DNA of 64,000 nucleotides from Streptococcus suis. Lineage in GTDB: Bacteria > Bacillota > Bacilli > Lactobacillales > Streptococcaceae. Below, one piece after another: positions 63,878 to 64,000 of this stretch. How positions within the stretch are numbered: position 1 is the first letter of the stretch; every line of letters starts with the position of its first letter. The notes below the pieces were generated by a model. The model made no database searches, had not been told where the DNA came from, and worked only from the letters and a program-made list of their open reading frames with translations. The stretch spans positions 1,736,001-1,800,000 of the forward strand of contig CP031970.1 in NCBI GenBank assembly GCA_022354845.1, in the 5' to 3' direction. Both the position numbers and the translations under genes were made by a program.

Positions 63878-64000
63878 ATGGAATTAATTATATTTGTGGT
63901 ACTGATGGTGGTTGGACACATGCTCATGATGTTTCTCATGCCTGGTATGCATGGCGGTCATAACCATAAAGGACATGACCATACCGGCGACGCGGAGGAT
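63878..64000 (+). CDS. Met/His-rich small membrane protein (partial, runs off right edge)
   Basis: ATG 63878 is preceded by AGAGGAGTGTTGAAG. The 41 codons present encode a hydrophobic helix rich in Met (LIIFVVLMVVGHMLMMFLMPGM) followed by HGGHNHKGHDHTGDAED. The Met and His clusters suggest a metal-binding membrane peptide, in keeping with the copper island. No stop is reached, so its size and family cannot be told. Confidence 0.7.
   Translation, partial: MELIIFVVLMVVGHMLMMFLMPGMHGGHNHKGHDHTGDAED

Overview
The window looks like a chromosome segment of a low-GC streptococcus, most probably Streptococcus suis or a close relative. The reasons are the core gene set (pepX, pflB, zapA-cvpA-mutS2, rocS, cppA, the treR/treP/treC locus, a single-subunit msrAB), AT-rich codon use, and a streptococcal Rgg/SHP pheromone pair. 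The species call is an inference from gene content; no rRNA or tRNA gene was seen.

Layout. 1-1526: two Cof-type HAD phosphatases. 1689-2349: remains of a DUF2326 protein and an XRE-type regulator, likely a decayed defence locus. 2454-4778: a complete short-peptide quorum-sensing module: an unannotated 23-residue SHP pheromone gene, its divergent rgg regulator and an MFS exporter. 4981-16838: metabolic and stress genes (CapA-like protein, chrA, pyrDA, gdhA with a CodY-like box, mscS, a glycine-riboswitch-controlled amino acid symporter, msrAB, an AMP-ligase, trxA). 17099-20632: mutS2, cvpA, zapA. 20690-25335: trehalose regulon. 25766-44255: cell-wall LysM proteins, alkaline phosphatase, rnhC-lepB-recD2, dinB, pflB, a cppA-hydrolase-DUF1697 operon and pepX.

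44337-54570 is an insertion-sequence zone. It holds two ISL3 elements nested one inside the other with perfect 8-bp target duplications, an IS5 element, and an IS3 element inserted into an older IS3 fragment. Between them lie a small operon of tiny peptides and a membrane protein of unknown function, plus ebfC, a membrane GDPD phosphodiesterase, an acetyltransferase, a 50-bp tandem array of terminator-like hairpins, and rocS.

54601-64000 is a foreign metal (probably copper) resistance island of mosaic origin. It holds an intact AT-rich multicopper oxidase, a broken IS3, an IS256 fragment fused to another gene's tail, a truncated second multicopper oxidase feeding into a two-component system, a lipoprotein beta-propeller with Met/His/Asp repeats, a 163-bp MITE-like element, a SHOCT membrane peptide, an extra lgt, a gutted M23 peptidase, and the start of a Met/His-rich membrane protein that leaves the window. 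The extra lgt would lipidate lipoproteins such as the propeller; the two-component system probably senses the metal. These functional links are inferred from context.
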